In this document: positions 1-9,295 of the stretch, in pieces
Layout: each line of letters starts with the position of its first letter
Numbering within the stretch: position 1 is the first letter of the stretch
From: DATCJA01 sp963734635
GTDB taxonomy: Bacteria > Acidobacteriota > Vicinamibacteria > Vicinamibacterales > UBA2999
Assembly: GCA_963734635.1 (NCBI GenBank)
Contig: CAVTIA010000014.1
Span: forward strand, 620,001-684,000
DNA length: 64,000 nt
Reading direction: 5' to 3'
Translations under genes and position numbers: made by a program
Notes under the pieces: model-generated
Database searches by the model: none
The model's input: only the letters and a program-made list of their open reading frames with translations
What the model was told of the DNA's origin: nothing

Positions 1-1658
1 ACACGCCGCCAGATCTCCGCACGGGCAGCTGCGTCCGGGAACGGGAATTCGATGACGAAACGGAGCCGTCGCAGGAACGCGTTATCGAGCGCTGAGCGTT
101 GATTCGTGGTCAGGATCGCGAGACCGCGATACTCCTCCATGCGCTGCAGCAGATAGCTGATCTCGACGTTCGCATATCGATCGTGACTGTCCTTTACTTC
201 GCTCCGCTTGCCGAAAAGCGCGTCCGCCTCGTCGAACAGCAGGATCACGCTCCCCGCATCCGCCGCGTCGAACACGACACCGAGGTTCTTCTCGGTCTCG
301 CCGATATACTTGCTGACCACCTGGCTCAGGTCGATTCGATACAAATCGAGCTGCAGATCGGTCGCGAGGACTTCACCCGCCATCGTCTTGCCAGTGCCGC
401 TGACGCCGGCGAAGAGGGCAGTGATGCCGAGCCCGCGTTGACTTGCGCCAAACCCCCAATCCTCGTAGACCCTGAGTCGCTGACGCACGTGCATCGCGAT
501 TTGTTTGAGGACGCCCGTCTGCGCCGGTGGCAGGACGAGGTCGTCCCACGTTGCGCTCGGTTCGATACGTCTTGCCAACTCACCGAAGGCCGGTCGCGCC
601 TGCAGCCGGCTGGCTTGCCACAATCCCTGCGGCGTCTTTTCCTCGGCGTTCTCGATGGCTGCGTCGATTTGTCCCGGAGTCAGCTCGAACTGTGCAGCGA
701 GCGCGTCGATGTTGCCATCGAGCGTTCTGGCACGTTCTCCGAGTGCGACGCGCCAGCGCGCCCTGCGTGCGTCCGACGTCGGTGAGGGCAACTGCAGGCG
801 CACGAACGATCGGTTGCCATCAGGCACGCCGTCGTCCGCGCTGATCGCGAGTGCTGTTCCGATTCGATTCGCGAGCGCTGTAACGGCGGCCGCCGTGCCT
901 CCTTCGACGAGCAGGACAGCGGGTGAAAAGAGCGATTCACGCATCCATGCGCGCGCCAAGCGGTCGCGTTCGGCAGGGTCGCTCGGCACGTCTTCGCCGC
1001 GCAGGGCGAAGAGACGCATCTCGAGGTCTCCGCACGCACGGGCGATGACGCTCCGCCGCGATTGGGCATCGCATCCGGTGATGACCAGGGCGCTGTCGGT
1101 ATGCGTCGACAACACCCGCGAGATGCGGGTCGCGACTGCCTCGTGCGCAGGCCAGAGCTCGTCATCGCTGCGACAGGCGCTCAGCAGCGCATGCAGCGAG
1201 TCGTCCAGGTAGACCAGGCCGAGCAGATGGTGCAGCGCGCGTTCGCTGATCTTGAAGCGAGAGTGGGTGAGTGGTGCGTCACGACGCGGCTCCACGTCCA
1301 TCAAGCGCCAGTACCGGAGTGGTCCGGTGGGAAGGAGCGCGCACCAATGCGCATCGGCAAACGTGCGGCTCGCCAGAGCGAAAGTTGGGCCGCTCGAGCC
1401 GTCTTGCTGACTCAGGCGCCCGCACAATGAAGCAATCTCTGTGTCGAGTTCGACCGCTGCACCCAATAGCAGGAAGCTGGTCTCGAACTCCGACAGGCCG
1501 AACGCGGTCCGCGCGGAGCAGACGGTCTCAGCGGTGGGGACGAACCGTTCCTCCGAAATACTCTGCATCCCCTCGAGCCGCGCCCTGATGGCCGCAATAT
1601 CGTTGCGCAGTGCGTCTTGCTGCTGACTTGACGTGTCGCGACCGACGCCGATCTTCAT
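1..1658 (-). CDS. AAA+ ATPase of contractile injection system (C-terminus cut by window edge)
   Basis: An uninterrupted minus-strand frame from ATG 1658 runs off the left edge after about 552 codons. A roughly 400-residue N-terminal region without a recognisable motif precedes one AAA+ module: Walker A GVSGTGKT near residue 417, Walker B ILLFDEAD near 470, then a TTNQ sensor-1 stretch and an LRRLRF arginine-rich segment. This layout is that of the ATPases in extracellular contractile injection (Afp15/Pvc15-type) clusters, whose presumed role is particle assembly; that assignment rests on family knowledge and position. The start is fixed by a 4-bp ATGA overlap with the stop of the DUF4255 gene, so the two are translationally coupled. 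It is the last gene of the operon visible here; baseplate and spike genes may lie beyond the edge. Confidence 0.88.
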   Translation of the reverse strand, partial: MKIGVGRDTSSQQQDALRNDIAAIRARLEGMQSISEERFVPTAETVCSARTAFGLSEFETSFLLLGAAVELDTEIASLCGRLSQQDGSSGPTFALASRTFADAHWCALLPTGPLRYWRLMDVEPRRDAPLTHSRFKISERALHHLLGLVYLDDSLHALLSACRSDDELWPAHEAVATRISRVLSTHTDSALVITGCDAQSRRSVIARACGDLEMRLFALRGEDVPSDPAERDRLARAWMRESLFSPAVLLVEGGTAAAVTALANRIGTALAISADDGVPDGNRSFVRLQLPSPTSDARRARWRVALGERARTLDGNIDALAAQFELTPGQIDAAIENAEEKTPQGLWQASRLQARPAFGELARRIEPSATWDDLVLPPAQTGVLKQIAMHVRQRLRVYEDWGFGASQRGLGITALFAGVSGTGKTMAGEVLATDLQLDLYRIDLSQVVSKYIGETEKNLGVVFDAADAGSVILLFDEADALFGKRSEVKDSHDRYANVEISYLLQRMEEYRGLAILTTNQRSALDNAFLRRLRFVIEFPFPDAAARAEIWRR

Positions 1659-2965
1659 GACGTCACCGTCACTCTCGGCGAATCGAATTTCCCGGCTGTA
1701 AGGCCGAGAGGGCTTTCCGCACCGTCCACGCTCACATAGGCCAGATACGCGCCGGGCACAACGCCGCCAACGGCGAACGGGATGCTCACTGTCGTCGTGT
1801 CCGCGCCGGTAATGCCGTTGTTCCTCGGAGCCGGGAAGCTGTAGGCGCGCGCCGCACGAGTGTCTGGTGCGTTGTGCTCGTAGAGGTACAGCGTCGCGCG
1901 CTGCGACTTGCCCACCGCGGGGTTGGATCCCACGGTCAGCGTTCCGGCGGCCATCGAGTATGTCGCCGGTACGGTAATCACCGGATGCAGCACGAACGCG
2001 ACGACGTTCGACTCGAATCCGCGATGGGGCTGTCCGGGCGGCGGCTCGCCCATGAGGAGATCGTGAATGACCTGAGTTGCCTGCACTCCGGCGCGAAGGC
2101 CGGACACCGTGTTCAGATCGATCGAAATCTGCGAGTCGCCGGGAGCTGCTGGCGTCACGACGGTCTCGCCGATCTGTACGCGCGTGGCGTCGCCGCGGAG
2201 TCCGTTTCCCTGGATCAGGATTGTGCTCGCCGCCGTGATGCGCACGTCAGCGGGTGGCAGCGCGGCCGAGATCACAGCGTCTATTCGCGGATGCCTGAGC
2301 GGCATCACGTACAAGTTCGACTTCAACACGGGCAGCGACGCGCGCGTGGATTTCCTGCCCTGGATCAGCACCACTGAGGCGGTGTAGCCGGCCGTCAGTC
2401 GGAAGTGATTGGCCTGAAACGCCGTCCACAGCTTGCTGAGGTCCTCGACGCCGAGCGGCGCCGGGCAGATCTTCACCTGCTCGATCTGTTCGGCAAGGTC
2501 CGCTGCCGCCAGAGCCTGGTAGGCCGGCGGGAGAATGCTGCCGGTCACCTGCAACGACGGAATCGCCGACAGCGAATCCTGAATCGACTTGCGGGTGAGC
2601 ACAGGCGTGTCGTGCAGCAGCTGCATCGCGTAACCCATCAGGATCTCGGCCTGATACTCGTCGCGGCCGTAGGCCATCAGCAGGTAGTGCAGGTCGAGCG
2701 CGAGCGGCGCATTGTTCACACGATTCCCGCGCGGGTCGAACGCCGGCAGGGCGTTGTTGTGGAGCGTCGTGTTAGCGGTCGTGTGATACAGGAAAAGATT
2801 GAGGCCGACCTCCTCGTCGACACCGGTCTTCAACAGATCGGGCGGCCTCGAGGTGACGCGCACCGAATTGCCGGTCACTGCTCCGAGATCGTTGGCGACG
2901 ATGCCGTTGTTGAGCAGGTCCTTCAGCACGGCGGTGACCGCCGCAATGGCGAGCGCGCTGCTCAC
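1655..2965 (-). CDS. DUF4255 (Pvc16-type) CIS protein
   Basis: A 436-residue protein whose first 190 residues match the DUF4255/Pvc16_N fold: an N-terminal helix with AVTAVLKDLLN, then the GLNLFLYHTT strand and the LALDLHYLLMAYG core. In Afp and PVC particles the equivalent protein caps or terminates the sheath and tube; this role is transferred from the family. The C-terminal half is beta-rich and may be Ig-like. The start is GTG 2965, inside a GTGA overlap with the upstream gene, and the stop overlaps the ATPase start (ATGA). Such tight overlaps on both sides indicate one transcript with the sheath and tube genes. Confidence 0.88.
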   Translation of the reverse strand: MSSALAIAAVTAVLKDLLNNGIVANDLGAVTGNSVRVTSRPPDLLKTGVDEEVGLNLFLYHTTANTTLHNNALPAFDPRGNRVNNAPLALDLHYLLMAYGRDEYQAEILMGYAMQLLHDTPVLTRKSIQDSLSAIPSLQVTGSILPPAYQALAAADLAEQIEQVKICPAPLGVEDLSKLWTAFQANHFRLTAGYTASVVLIQGRKSTRASLPVLKSNLYVMPLRHPRIDAVISAALPPADVRITAASTILIQGNGLRGDATRVQIGETVVTPAAPGDSQISIDLNTVSGLRAGVQATQVIHDLLMGEPPPGQPHRGFESNVVAFVLHPVITVPATYSMAAGTLTVGSNPAVGKSQRATLYLYEHNAPDTRAARAYSFPAPRNNGITGADTTTVSIPFAVGGVVPGAYLAYVSVDGAESPLGLTAGKFDSPRVTVTS

Positions 2966-3636
2966 GACCGGCCTCCGTCGCGCTGCTTGACGTAATCATC
3001 CAGCGTCATGAGGCCGGCGGCTTTGCCCTCTCGACGCGGAGGTTGGCTGAGAGCACCCGACGTCACCGCGCGTACGTCCACTCGCCCGATGTGTATGCGA
3101 ACGATCGGCTCGGAAGGTTGCGCCTCTTTGACGCGCGTTGCGGATTCCCGGGACGTTTCGGCCGATCGCTCATTCGCGCGCCGAATCAGTGATTCGAGCT
3201 CGCGACGGTTGTCTGAACGGTTGTCGGCGCGACGGATCAGCGAATGCGAGTCGCGTTCGATGTGTTCGGTCCTGACGATCGGCATCGGCTCCGCTACGCG
3301 GACGGCCGACTGAGCTGCCGGAACGGCGATGACCTCGTCTCCGCGATCAACCGAGCGTGAACGCGTTTTCCTGAAAGTCACCGGCAGCTGGACGAGAGGT
3401 CCGTCGACCGATGAGTCCACTTCCGCAGTAATCCGTCTCCTGGAACGAGGCGCACGTTCATTTCTTTCGTTGACGTCGTTCGGTCGAGCGGCGTACGCGA
3501 TGGCCTCATCGTTCGCAGCGAAGGCTTCGTCAGCCCCCCGAGGTACGGCATCTTCGAACGGCGAGCGCCGCCGCGGCTGCACGCCGATCTCCGGACGAAG
3601 CGTTCGCAATGCCAGCGCGGCGAAGTAGTCGCGCAT
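2962..3636 (-). CDS. low-complexity CIS operon protein
   Basis: A 224-residue protein with no domain I recognise. It begins MRDYFAALALRTL, a short probable helix, then becomes rich in Arg, Glu, Asp and Ser, with repeated SLIRRA segments and little hydrophobic content, so most of it should be disordered or helical. ATG 3636 is chosen because it shares one base with the TGA of the preceding gene (TGATG); an upstream in-frame start at 3702 would overlap that gene by 67 bp. The stop overlaps the GTG of the DUF4255 gene. Similar disordered proteins are common beside Pvc16-type genes, but its role (linker, effector carrier or chaperone) is unknown. Confidence 0.72.
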   Translation of the reverse strand: MRDYFAALALRTLRPEIGVQPRRRSPFEDAVPRGADEAFAANDEAIAYAARPNDVNERNERAPRSRRRITAEVDSSVDGPLVQLPVTFRKTRSRSVDRGDEVIAVPAAQSAVRVAEPMPIVRTEHIERDSHSLIRRADNRSDNRRELESLIRRANERSAETSRESATRVKEAQPSEPIVRIHIGRVDVRAVTSGALSQPPRREGKAAGLMTLDDYVKQRDGGRS

Positions 3637-4325
3637 CAGATCATCTCGACGTACATCTGCCTGCGCCTTGCGCTGAGCTGAAGGATCTCGTCCTCGCTCC
3701 ATCCGTATGCGCCAGCGATTACGTGGATCTCATGCAGCGTGCGCTGGGCCCAATCGTCCAGTTCACGCCACACGAAGGTGGCGATATCGAATGGAGCCTG
3801 CCAGGTGTGCCCGCACGACGGACACATCAGATTCAACTCCACGTCGTCCGCAGGTTCACCCGTCAGGAGGGCCGCCGCGCGTTCGCGCAGCTCCGGATCG
3901 TCTGTTTGAATGCACCGTGCGATCAGCTGTGCCCGCGCTTCGGCCACGTCGCGCGACGCTGAAATGGCCAGAAGGTCTTCGCTGTTCGGCGTACGGCAGC
4001 GAACAGGCGCGCCGTCAAGATGCATCGTCTGGAATCCTGATTTCCGCGTGGCGGTCTTGGCCGGCGCAATCTGCGCCAGCGGAAGCTGCATTTCCAACTG
4101 CTCCGCGCAGTTGGGGCAGGCGGTCACGGCTTCGACCCGTTCGCCGAACATCTGCGCCCGGAAATCGAACAACGCACGATCGCGGCGTGCGATGCTCCAA
4201 CGCAGCACATTGGGAAGCGATCGCCCGGTCAGCAGTGCTGCCAGCCCGGCGGCGCGCACGGGCATCGGCTGGCCCTGAAGGGCCTCCCAGCTTTCGAGCA
4301 GCTGCCGCGCCGACGTGAGCTGCAT
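3636..4325 (-). CDS. CIS baseplate-chaperone-like protein with a four-cysteine motif
   Basis: A 229-residue protein encoded directly after the tube gene. The N-terminus (LTSARQLLESWEALQGQP) is helical. Two CxxC pairs, CPNC near residue 69 and CPSC near residue 171, are spaced to form one Cys4 zinc site. In phage-like CIS clusters the gene after the tube often encodes a T4 gp26/gp28-like baseplate hub assembly protein, and several of those have CPxC pairs. I assign it to that group on position and cysteine pattern only. It starts 18 bp after the tube stop and its TGA overlaps the next ATG. Confidence 0.6.
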   Translation of the reverse strand: MQLTSARQLLESWEALQGQPMPVRAAGLAALLTGRSLPNVLRWSIARRDRALFDFRAQMFGERVEAVTACPNCAEQLEMQLPLAQIAPAKTATRKSGFQTMHLDGAPVRCRTPNSEDLLAISASRDVAEARAQLIARCIQTDDPELRERAAALLTGEPADDVELNLMCPSCGHTWQAPFDIATFVWRELDDWAQRTLHEIHVIAGAYGWSEDEILQLSARRRQMYVEMI

Positions 4326-4343
4326 GACGACGACCGACGACGC

Positions 4344-4859
4344 TTATGCCAGTGCGGGTTCGCTCGGTTCCACGACGCTGGTGTCGCGCTCCCAGCCTTC
4401 GTTTTCGAGCTTGAGGCTCTGGATCAGGACGACGTTGGCGTTGGCGTCGAGATCGGCCTGGGCCTGGAAGTCCGAGACCCAGCAACGATAGACGCGATAG
4501 GCGATGACGACCTGTCCGGCTTCGTTGTAGAGCTCGATGATGACGTCCTTGCGAAAATCCTTGAGCGAGGTCTCGGCGCCAAGCCCGGCGCCGAAGTTCC
4601 AGACCTTGTTCGCCCACTTCTCGAACTCGGGGTCGTGCGTGACGCCGCGCTCGAGCGTGATCGCTTCGAACTCAGTACGGCCCGGCGACTTGCGCGTGCT
4701 GCTTGGATCTCCGCCCTCACGGTGCTTGACCACCTCGGTCGTGCGCTTCAGCGCGCTCACCTTGCTGATCCCGGCGACGTAGCGCCCGTCCCACTTCATG
4801 CGGAACTTGAAGTTCTTGTAGGGATCGAATCGCGACGGGTTCACGGAAAACTGGGCCAT
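4344..4859 (-). CDS. CIS inner tube protein (gp19/Hcp-like tail tube)
   Basis: A 171-residue protein of normal length for the T4 gp19-like tail tube family. Diagnostic stretches are DPYKNFKFRMKWDGRYVAG at the N-terminus, the KHREGGD loop, ITLERGVTHDPEF, and YRVYRCWVSDFQA in the C-terminal half. Subunits stack as hexameric rings to form the inner tube fired by the sheath. It lies 9 bp after the sheath stop, the usual sheath-tube order. It is unrelated in sequence to the Hcp gene at 27717-28193. Confidence 0.93.
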   Translation of the reverse strand: MAQFSVNPSRFDPYKNFKFRMKWDGRYVAGISKVSALKRTTEVVKHREGGDPSSTRKSPGRTEFEAITLERGVTHDPEFEKWANKVWNFGAGLGAETSLKDFRKDVIIELYNEAGQVVIAYRVYRCWVSDFQAQADLDANANVVLIQSLKLENEGWERDTSVVEPSEPALA

Positions 4860-4868
4860 GCGATCTCC

Positions 4869-6453
4869 TTACGTCTGTATCTGCCCCGCCATCTGCTGCA
4901 GCTTGATGATGACGAACTCGGCAGGCTTGAGAGGCGCGAAGCCGACCAGGATGTTCACGATGCCAAGGTTGATGTCGTTCTGCGTCGTGGTTTCCGCGTC
5001 GCATTTGACCAGATAGGCCTCGCGGGGCGTTCTGCCCGCGAACGCGCCCTGCCTGAACAAGTTGTGCATGAAGGCCCCGACGTTCAGCCGGATCTGCGCC
5101 CACAACGGTTCGTCGTTTGGTTCGAACACGACCCACTTCAGGCCGCGATACAGACTTTCTTCGATAAAGAGCGCGGTGCGGCGCACCGGGACGTACTTTG
5201 TACTCGTCGGCTGCCGCATCCGCTCCGCGCAACGTGCGCGAGCCCCACACGACGTTGCCGAAAATCGGAAAGCCGCGCAGGCAGTTGATTCCGAGGGGAT
5301 TGAGCAGCCCGTTTTCGGCGTCGGTCATGGTGACCTGGAGCCCGGCGACGCCGGTGAGTGCGGCGTCAGTGCCGGCTGGCGCCTTCCACACGCCGCGCTG
5401 TGCGTCGGTGCGGGCCATGACGCCGGCAATCATGCCGCTCGCCGGAAACGTTTCGATCTGCCCGTCGAGCATGGCGTCGGCCTGCTTGACCCGCGGGAAG
5501 AAGACGGCGGCGTTCCGCGCGGCGTCGCCCGTCAGGTTCATCCCAGCCACACCGGTTTGCGCGCTGCTGACCGAGTTCCAGCCGGCCTTGGAGTCCACGA
5601 TGAGAAACGCCCGTCGCTTGACGCAGAAACTCATCGCATCCTGATACACGTCGTCGGGCACGTCGCCGTCCCGTGCGTCGGGCAGGATGCAGAGCAGGTT
5701 GAACAGGTCGGTCTTGTCGAGCAGGTTGACCCCGGCCTTGAATTCGGCCGCTCCGACGACAGCGCTGTCGACGGCTTCAGTCGTCGCCGTGCTCTGAGCC
5801 GGCATGGACTTGTTCTGATCCGTCCACACGTCGGCGTCGGTCTGGGCGCCGGTGTGGGCCGAAGGCGCGGTCGCGGCTGGAAGTGCCTGGGTGGCGCGGA
5901 TCAAGGTCGATTCGTTCTTCAGCACTCGATCGGCACGCCGCGCGCTTTCTTTCGTCGTGACGTTCAGGAACGTCTCGATCCGGCCGGTGTTGCCATCACG
6001 GGCGATGATGTCGAAGAGATCGGCCGGCCCGACGCCCAACCGTGCGGCTGCGGCCACGAGGTTGGGGTCTGTGGTGGCTTTCTTCTCAATCCGTACCCGT
6101 ACCTTCATTCCCCAAGCGCCCTCGTTGGCTGCTTCGAGGCCGAGATTCGCGACGTTGAAGCTGGCCTTGCTGGCCTTGTTGCTGGTGGGCTTGTACAAGC
6201 GCACGACAACCGCCGTCGAACCGCCATTGAGATAGAAGTCGCGGACCGCGTAGCCGAGCGGGAAGTCGCGGTGAAGCCCGCCAAACACGCGCTCGAAATC
6301 GGCAAAACTCGTGATCGTTTCAGGAACACCGGTCGGACCACGGACCGCTTTGCCCACGAACGCCGTGATCGAGGTCGCGACGCCGACGATCGTCCGTACT
6401 CCACTCGGAATCTCCTCGATGTACACACCGGGATAGCTCACGGAAACGGGCAT
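4869..6453 (-). CDS. CIS contractile sheath protein (single-base frameshift)
   Basis: Reads as a phage-type tail sheath from ATG 6453: SYPGVYIEEIPSGVRTIVGV at the start, then ITAFVGKAVRGP and PDARDGDVP, and, after a shift, the conserved sheath C-terminus with RRTALFIEESLYRGLKWVVF, then LNVGAFMHNLFRQGAF and NILVGFAPLKPAEFV. At 5196 one extra base after GAGTACAAA moves the frame; removing it joins ...ADEYK to YVPVRRTALF and gives one 527-residue protein, a normal length. As printed, the frame runs out of phase to 4717. The ribosome site GAGGTGA lies 7 bases before the ATG. This is the first gene of the visible CIS operon. Confidence 0.9.
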
Positions 6454-6722
6454 GGTGCGTCACCTCGTGAATTCTGATGATCGGGTGAGTCTCTTACTCG
6501 ACACCGGTTCGTGCAACGCGTAATTGGGGTGGGAGGGCGTTTCATGATACCCAGATTGTCGAAGCGCACAATGTGTCAGATTGGCCTCAGCCCGGGCCAT
6601 TTTTTGGGGCGGACGACCGCGGCGCTTCAGGCTTGGATCGGAGCGATGCGACTCCGCGCGGCGATGCGTGCCGAGCACGCCGCGCGGTTCGCGAATTAAC
6701 AGGACGTTGCTGACGGTTCGGG
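6454..6722. other. intergenic region upstream of the CIS operon
   Basis: This 269-bp gap separates the arylsulfatase stop from the sheath start; both genes run on the minus strand. It should hold the promoter of the CIS operon, but I see no convincing -35/-10 pair. Short plus and minus frames here have no protein-like content. Confidence 0.4.
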
Positions 6723-9053
6723 CTAATCGCGTGCCAATGCGGCCGCGGCCAGTCGCTGGAGATCCAGGTAGGCGTCCTTGCCTACATCGATCCCGACGCC
6801 GAGAATCCTGCCGCCGGTAAACGTCCCGGGGCTTTCGTACTCCTCGCTCACCTTGTCAGCGCTGTCGAACCCGATGCACAGGCCGTCTCCGCACAGCGTG
6901 AAGTGGCCGCTCTGCGTCCGCATCGGCCCCTCTGCCACGACCTTGTCGTCGATATAGAGTCGCGCCTTGCCCAGCGACTCCTGGTACTCGCCTGCCTTCT
7001 CTCGAATGAACTCGACGCCGAGCGCATGTTTGCCGGGCGTAAGCGGCCGAGGCGACACGAGCTTCTGTTCCGGCTTGATGCCGAGGAAGTTGTACACGTA
7101 GTACAGCTTCTGGTTCTTGATGAACAGCGTGTGTCCGCCGAAGCGCGATCCATGCGCGAAGATCACGCCAGACGCCTTGTCGGTCATGTCGACGTCGGCG
7201 ATGATCTTGTACGAGCGGCCCCGAACATTCGCTGCCGAAGTCTCGGGGATCGGCGACGTCCCTGGATAGTAGATGTACCGGCTCCTCGGTGGTTCCTCGA
7301 GAGGATGTTCGATGGTCAGCAACTCGAGGGCCGTGCGGTCGTCCAGCGGCAGCACGAAGTTCTTGTCTGCCTCCTCGAACCAGGCACTGATGAGCTCCTT
7401 CAGTTTCTCCGGATGCTGCTCGGCGAGGTTCTTCGATTCGGATCGATCGACCTCGACGTGATACAGCTCCCATCGGTCCTTGTCGAAGTGACCGACCCCG
7501 CTGATCGGCGCATGCAGCGCGGCCGCCTTCCATCCGCCCTGCCAGAGGCCACGCGTGCCGAGCATCGTGTAGTACTGCCGCTGCTTCTGTGTCGGAGCTT
7601 TGGCACTGTCGAACGTGTACCGCATCGACACGCCGTTGAGCGGATATTGCTCGACGCCGCGGTACACCTTCGGCATCTCGAGGCCGACGACGTCGAGGAT
7701 CGTGGGAACGATGTCAGTGGAGTGGTGATACTGGTCGCGTACTTCCCCTTTGGCCTTGATGCCCTTGGGCCAGTGGATCACCAGCGGATCGCAGGTGCCG
7801 CCCGCGTACTGCGAGTATCGCTTGAACATCTGGAACGGCGTGCTGAACGCGACCGCCCATCCGGTCGGATAGTGGTTGTAAGTGTCCGGCCCTCCGAGCG
7901 TCTGCAGGAACTTGAGATTCTCTGACAGCTCGTCCGGGTAGCCGTTGAAGAACTTGTTCTCGTTCACCGATCCGTTCGGGCTGCCCTCTCCGGAGGCGCC
8001 GTTGTCGGCGCAATAGAAGATCACCGTGTTCTCGAGCTGGTTCGTCTGTTCGAGATACTCGACGATCCGCCCGATCTGCGCGTCGGTGTACTCGGAGAAG
8101 CCGGCGTAGACCTCGGCCATTCGCGAAAAGAGCTTCTTCTCGTCCGCATTCAGGGAGTTCCACGGCCGAACCGCGTCACCGGGCGCCGTGGCGGCCACGT
8201 CCGCCGGCATCGGATTGATTGGCGTAAGCGGAGTGTTTTTCGGCAGGATCCCTTTTTCGATCATTCTCTGCAGTGCCCATTCGCGATACGCCTCGTACCC
8301 GTCGTCGAACTTGCCCTTGTACTTGTCGGCGTACTCCTTCGGGCTGTGGTGCGGGGCGTGATTGGCCCCGGGACAGAACCACATGAACCACGGCTTCGAT
8401 GGATTCGTGGACTTCTGATCCCGCAGCATCTTGATCGCCTGATCGGCGAGATCCTTCGACAGGTGGTAGCCCTGGTCCGGCGTGTAGGGTTGATCGATGA
8501 ACCTGTTGTCTTCGACCAGGTCCGGGTACCAGTTGTTGGTCTCGCCGCCGAGGAACCCGTAGAACCGATCGAAACCCTTCTGCAGCGGCCACTCTGAGCG
8601 GCTGGCGCCGCTCGCGATGTCCTCGGTCGGAACGTTGTGGTTCTTTCCCAGCCAGAAGGTGCTGTAGCCATTGTCCTGGAGCACCTGGCCGATCGTGGCG
8701 CACTCGGCCGGCAGGCGACCCGCCGCACCGGGGAACCCGTCGGCGGCTTCCGTGATCGATGCGCAGCGGTTCACATGATGATTGCGGCCCGTGAGAAACG
8801 TCGATCGAGTCGGCGAGCACAGCGCCGTCGTGTGCCACTGTGAATATCTCAGTCCGTTGTCGGCAAGCTTTTGCAGTGTCGGCATGTTGATCCTGCCGCC
8901 GAACGGCGACCACGCTGCAAGTCCTGTGTCGTCATAGAGCACGATCAGAATGTTGGGGGATCCCGCTGGCGCTTTCTTCAACGTGTACGGCGTCCAGTCG
9001 GGTTTGGAGTCGCGAACGTCCAGTTTGATGACGCCTTTGAACGGTTGGCTCAT
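6723..9053 (-). CDS. arylsulfatase (sulfatase family)
   Basis: A 776-residue sulfatase. NILIVLYDDTG near residue 34 gives the first metal-binding aspartates; CSPTR at 79-83 followed by STFLTGR is the signature in which Cys79 would be matured to formylglycine; the GxNHAPHH and FYCADNGASGEG segments provide further active-site residues. It removes sulfate from sulfate esters. The last 200 residues form an extra beta-rich domain seen in large arylsulfatases. No signal peptide is visible at the chosen ATG, so it may be cytoplasmic, or exported by a route I cannot see. It sits downstream of the tannase and cupin genes on the same strand, compatible with a catabolic transcript. Confidence 0.93.
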   Translation of the reverse strand: MSQPFKGVIKLDVRDSKPDWTPYTLKKAPAGSPNILIVLYDDTGLAAWSPFGGRINMPTLQKLADNGLRYSQWHTTALCSPTRSTFLTGRNHHVNRCASITEAADGFPGAAGRLPAECATIGQVLQDNGYSTFWLGKNHNVPTEDIASGASRSEWPLQKGFDRFYGFLGGETNNWYPDLVEDNRFIDQPYTPDQGYHLSKDLADQAIKMLRDQKSTNPSKPWFMWFCPGANHAPHHSPKEYADKYKGKFDDGYEAYREWALQRMIEKGILPKNTPLTPINPMPADVAATAPGDAVRPWNSLNADEKKLFSRMAEVYAGFSEYTDAQIGRIVEYLEQTNQLENTVIFYCADNGASGEGSPNGSVNENKFFNGYPDELSENLKFLQTLGGPDTYNHYPTGWAVAFSTPFQMFKRYSQYAGGTCDPLVIHWPKGIKAKGEVRDQYHHSTDIVPTILDVVGLEMPKVYRGVEQYPLNGVSMRYTFDSAKAPTQKQRQYYTMLGTRGLWQGGWKAAALHAPISGVGHFDKDRWELYHVEVDRSESKNLAEQHPEKLKELISAWFEEADKNFVLPLDDRTALELLTIEHPLEEPPRSRYIYYPGTSPIPETSAANVRGRSYKIIADVDMTDKASGVIFAHGSRFGGHTLFIKNQKLYYVYNFLGIKPEQKLVSPRPLTPGKHALGVEFIREKAGEYQESLGKARLYIDDKVVAEGPMRTQSGHFTLCGDGLCIGFDSADKVSEEYESPGTFTGGRILGVGIDVGKDAYLDLQRLAAAALARD

Positions 9054-9295
9054 GAGGTTCTCCAGTGCATCGAGAGACGGTCACGGTCAGCCGCCTCGGC
9101 ATGCCGTGACCCGTGCGGCCACAGTCGAGTGAATTTGTGCGGAAATTCCTCCGGGAATCGCCGTCAGTCGGCAGCAAGGCACAACCTGTGCCCGACCGGC
9201 GCGAGGTGTGTCACAACCGGCGTACGGGGCAGACCTCTGGAAGGGTCAGCGGTAAAAAGCGTGTCCCCTTGTCGTTCGGCGACGTGGCGTTCGCG

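Noticed and set aside
5190..5208. Programmed frameshift in the sheath
   Set aside because: No slippery heptamer or conserved structure; similar 1-base shifts occur in many unrelated genes here, so error is simpler.
5062..6477. 471-codon plus-strand frame opposite the sheath
   Set aside because: Antisense to a well-supported gene and without recognisable sequence.
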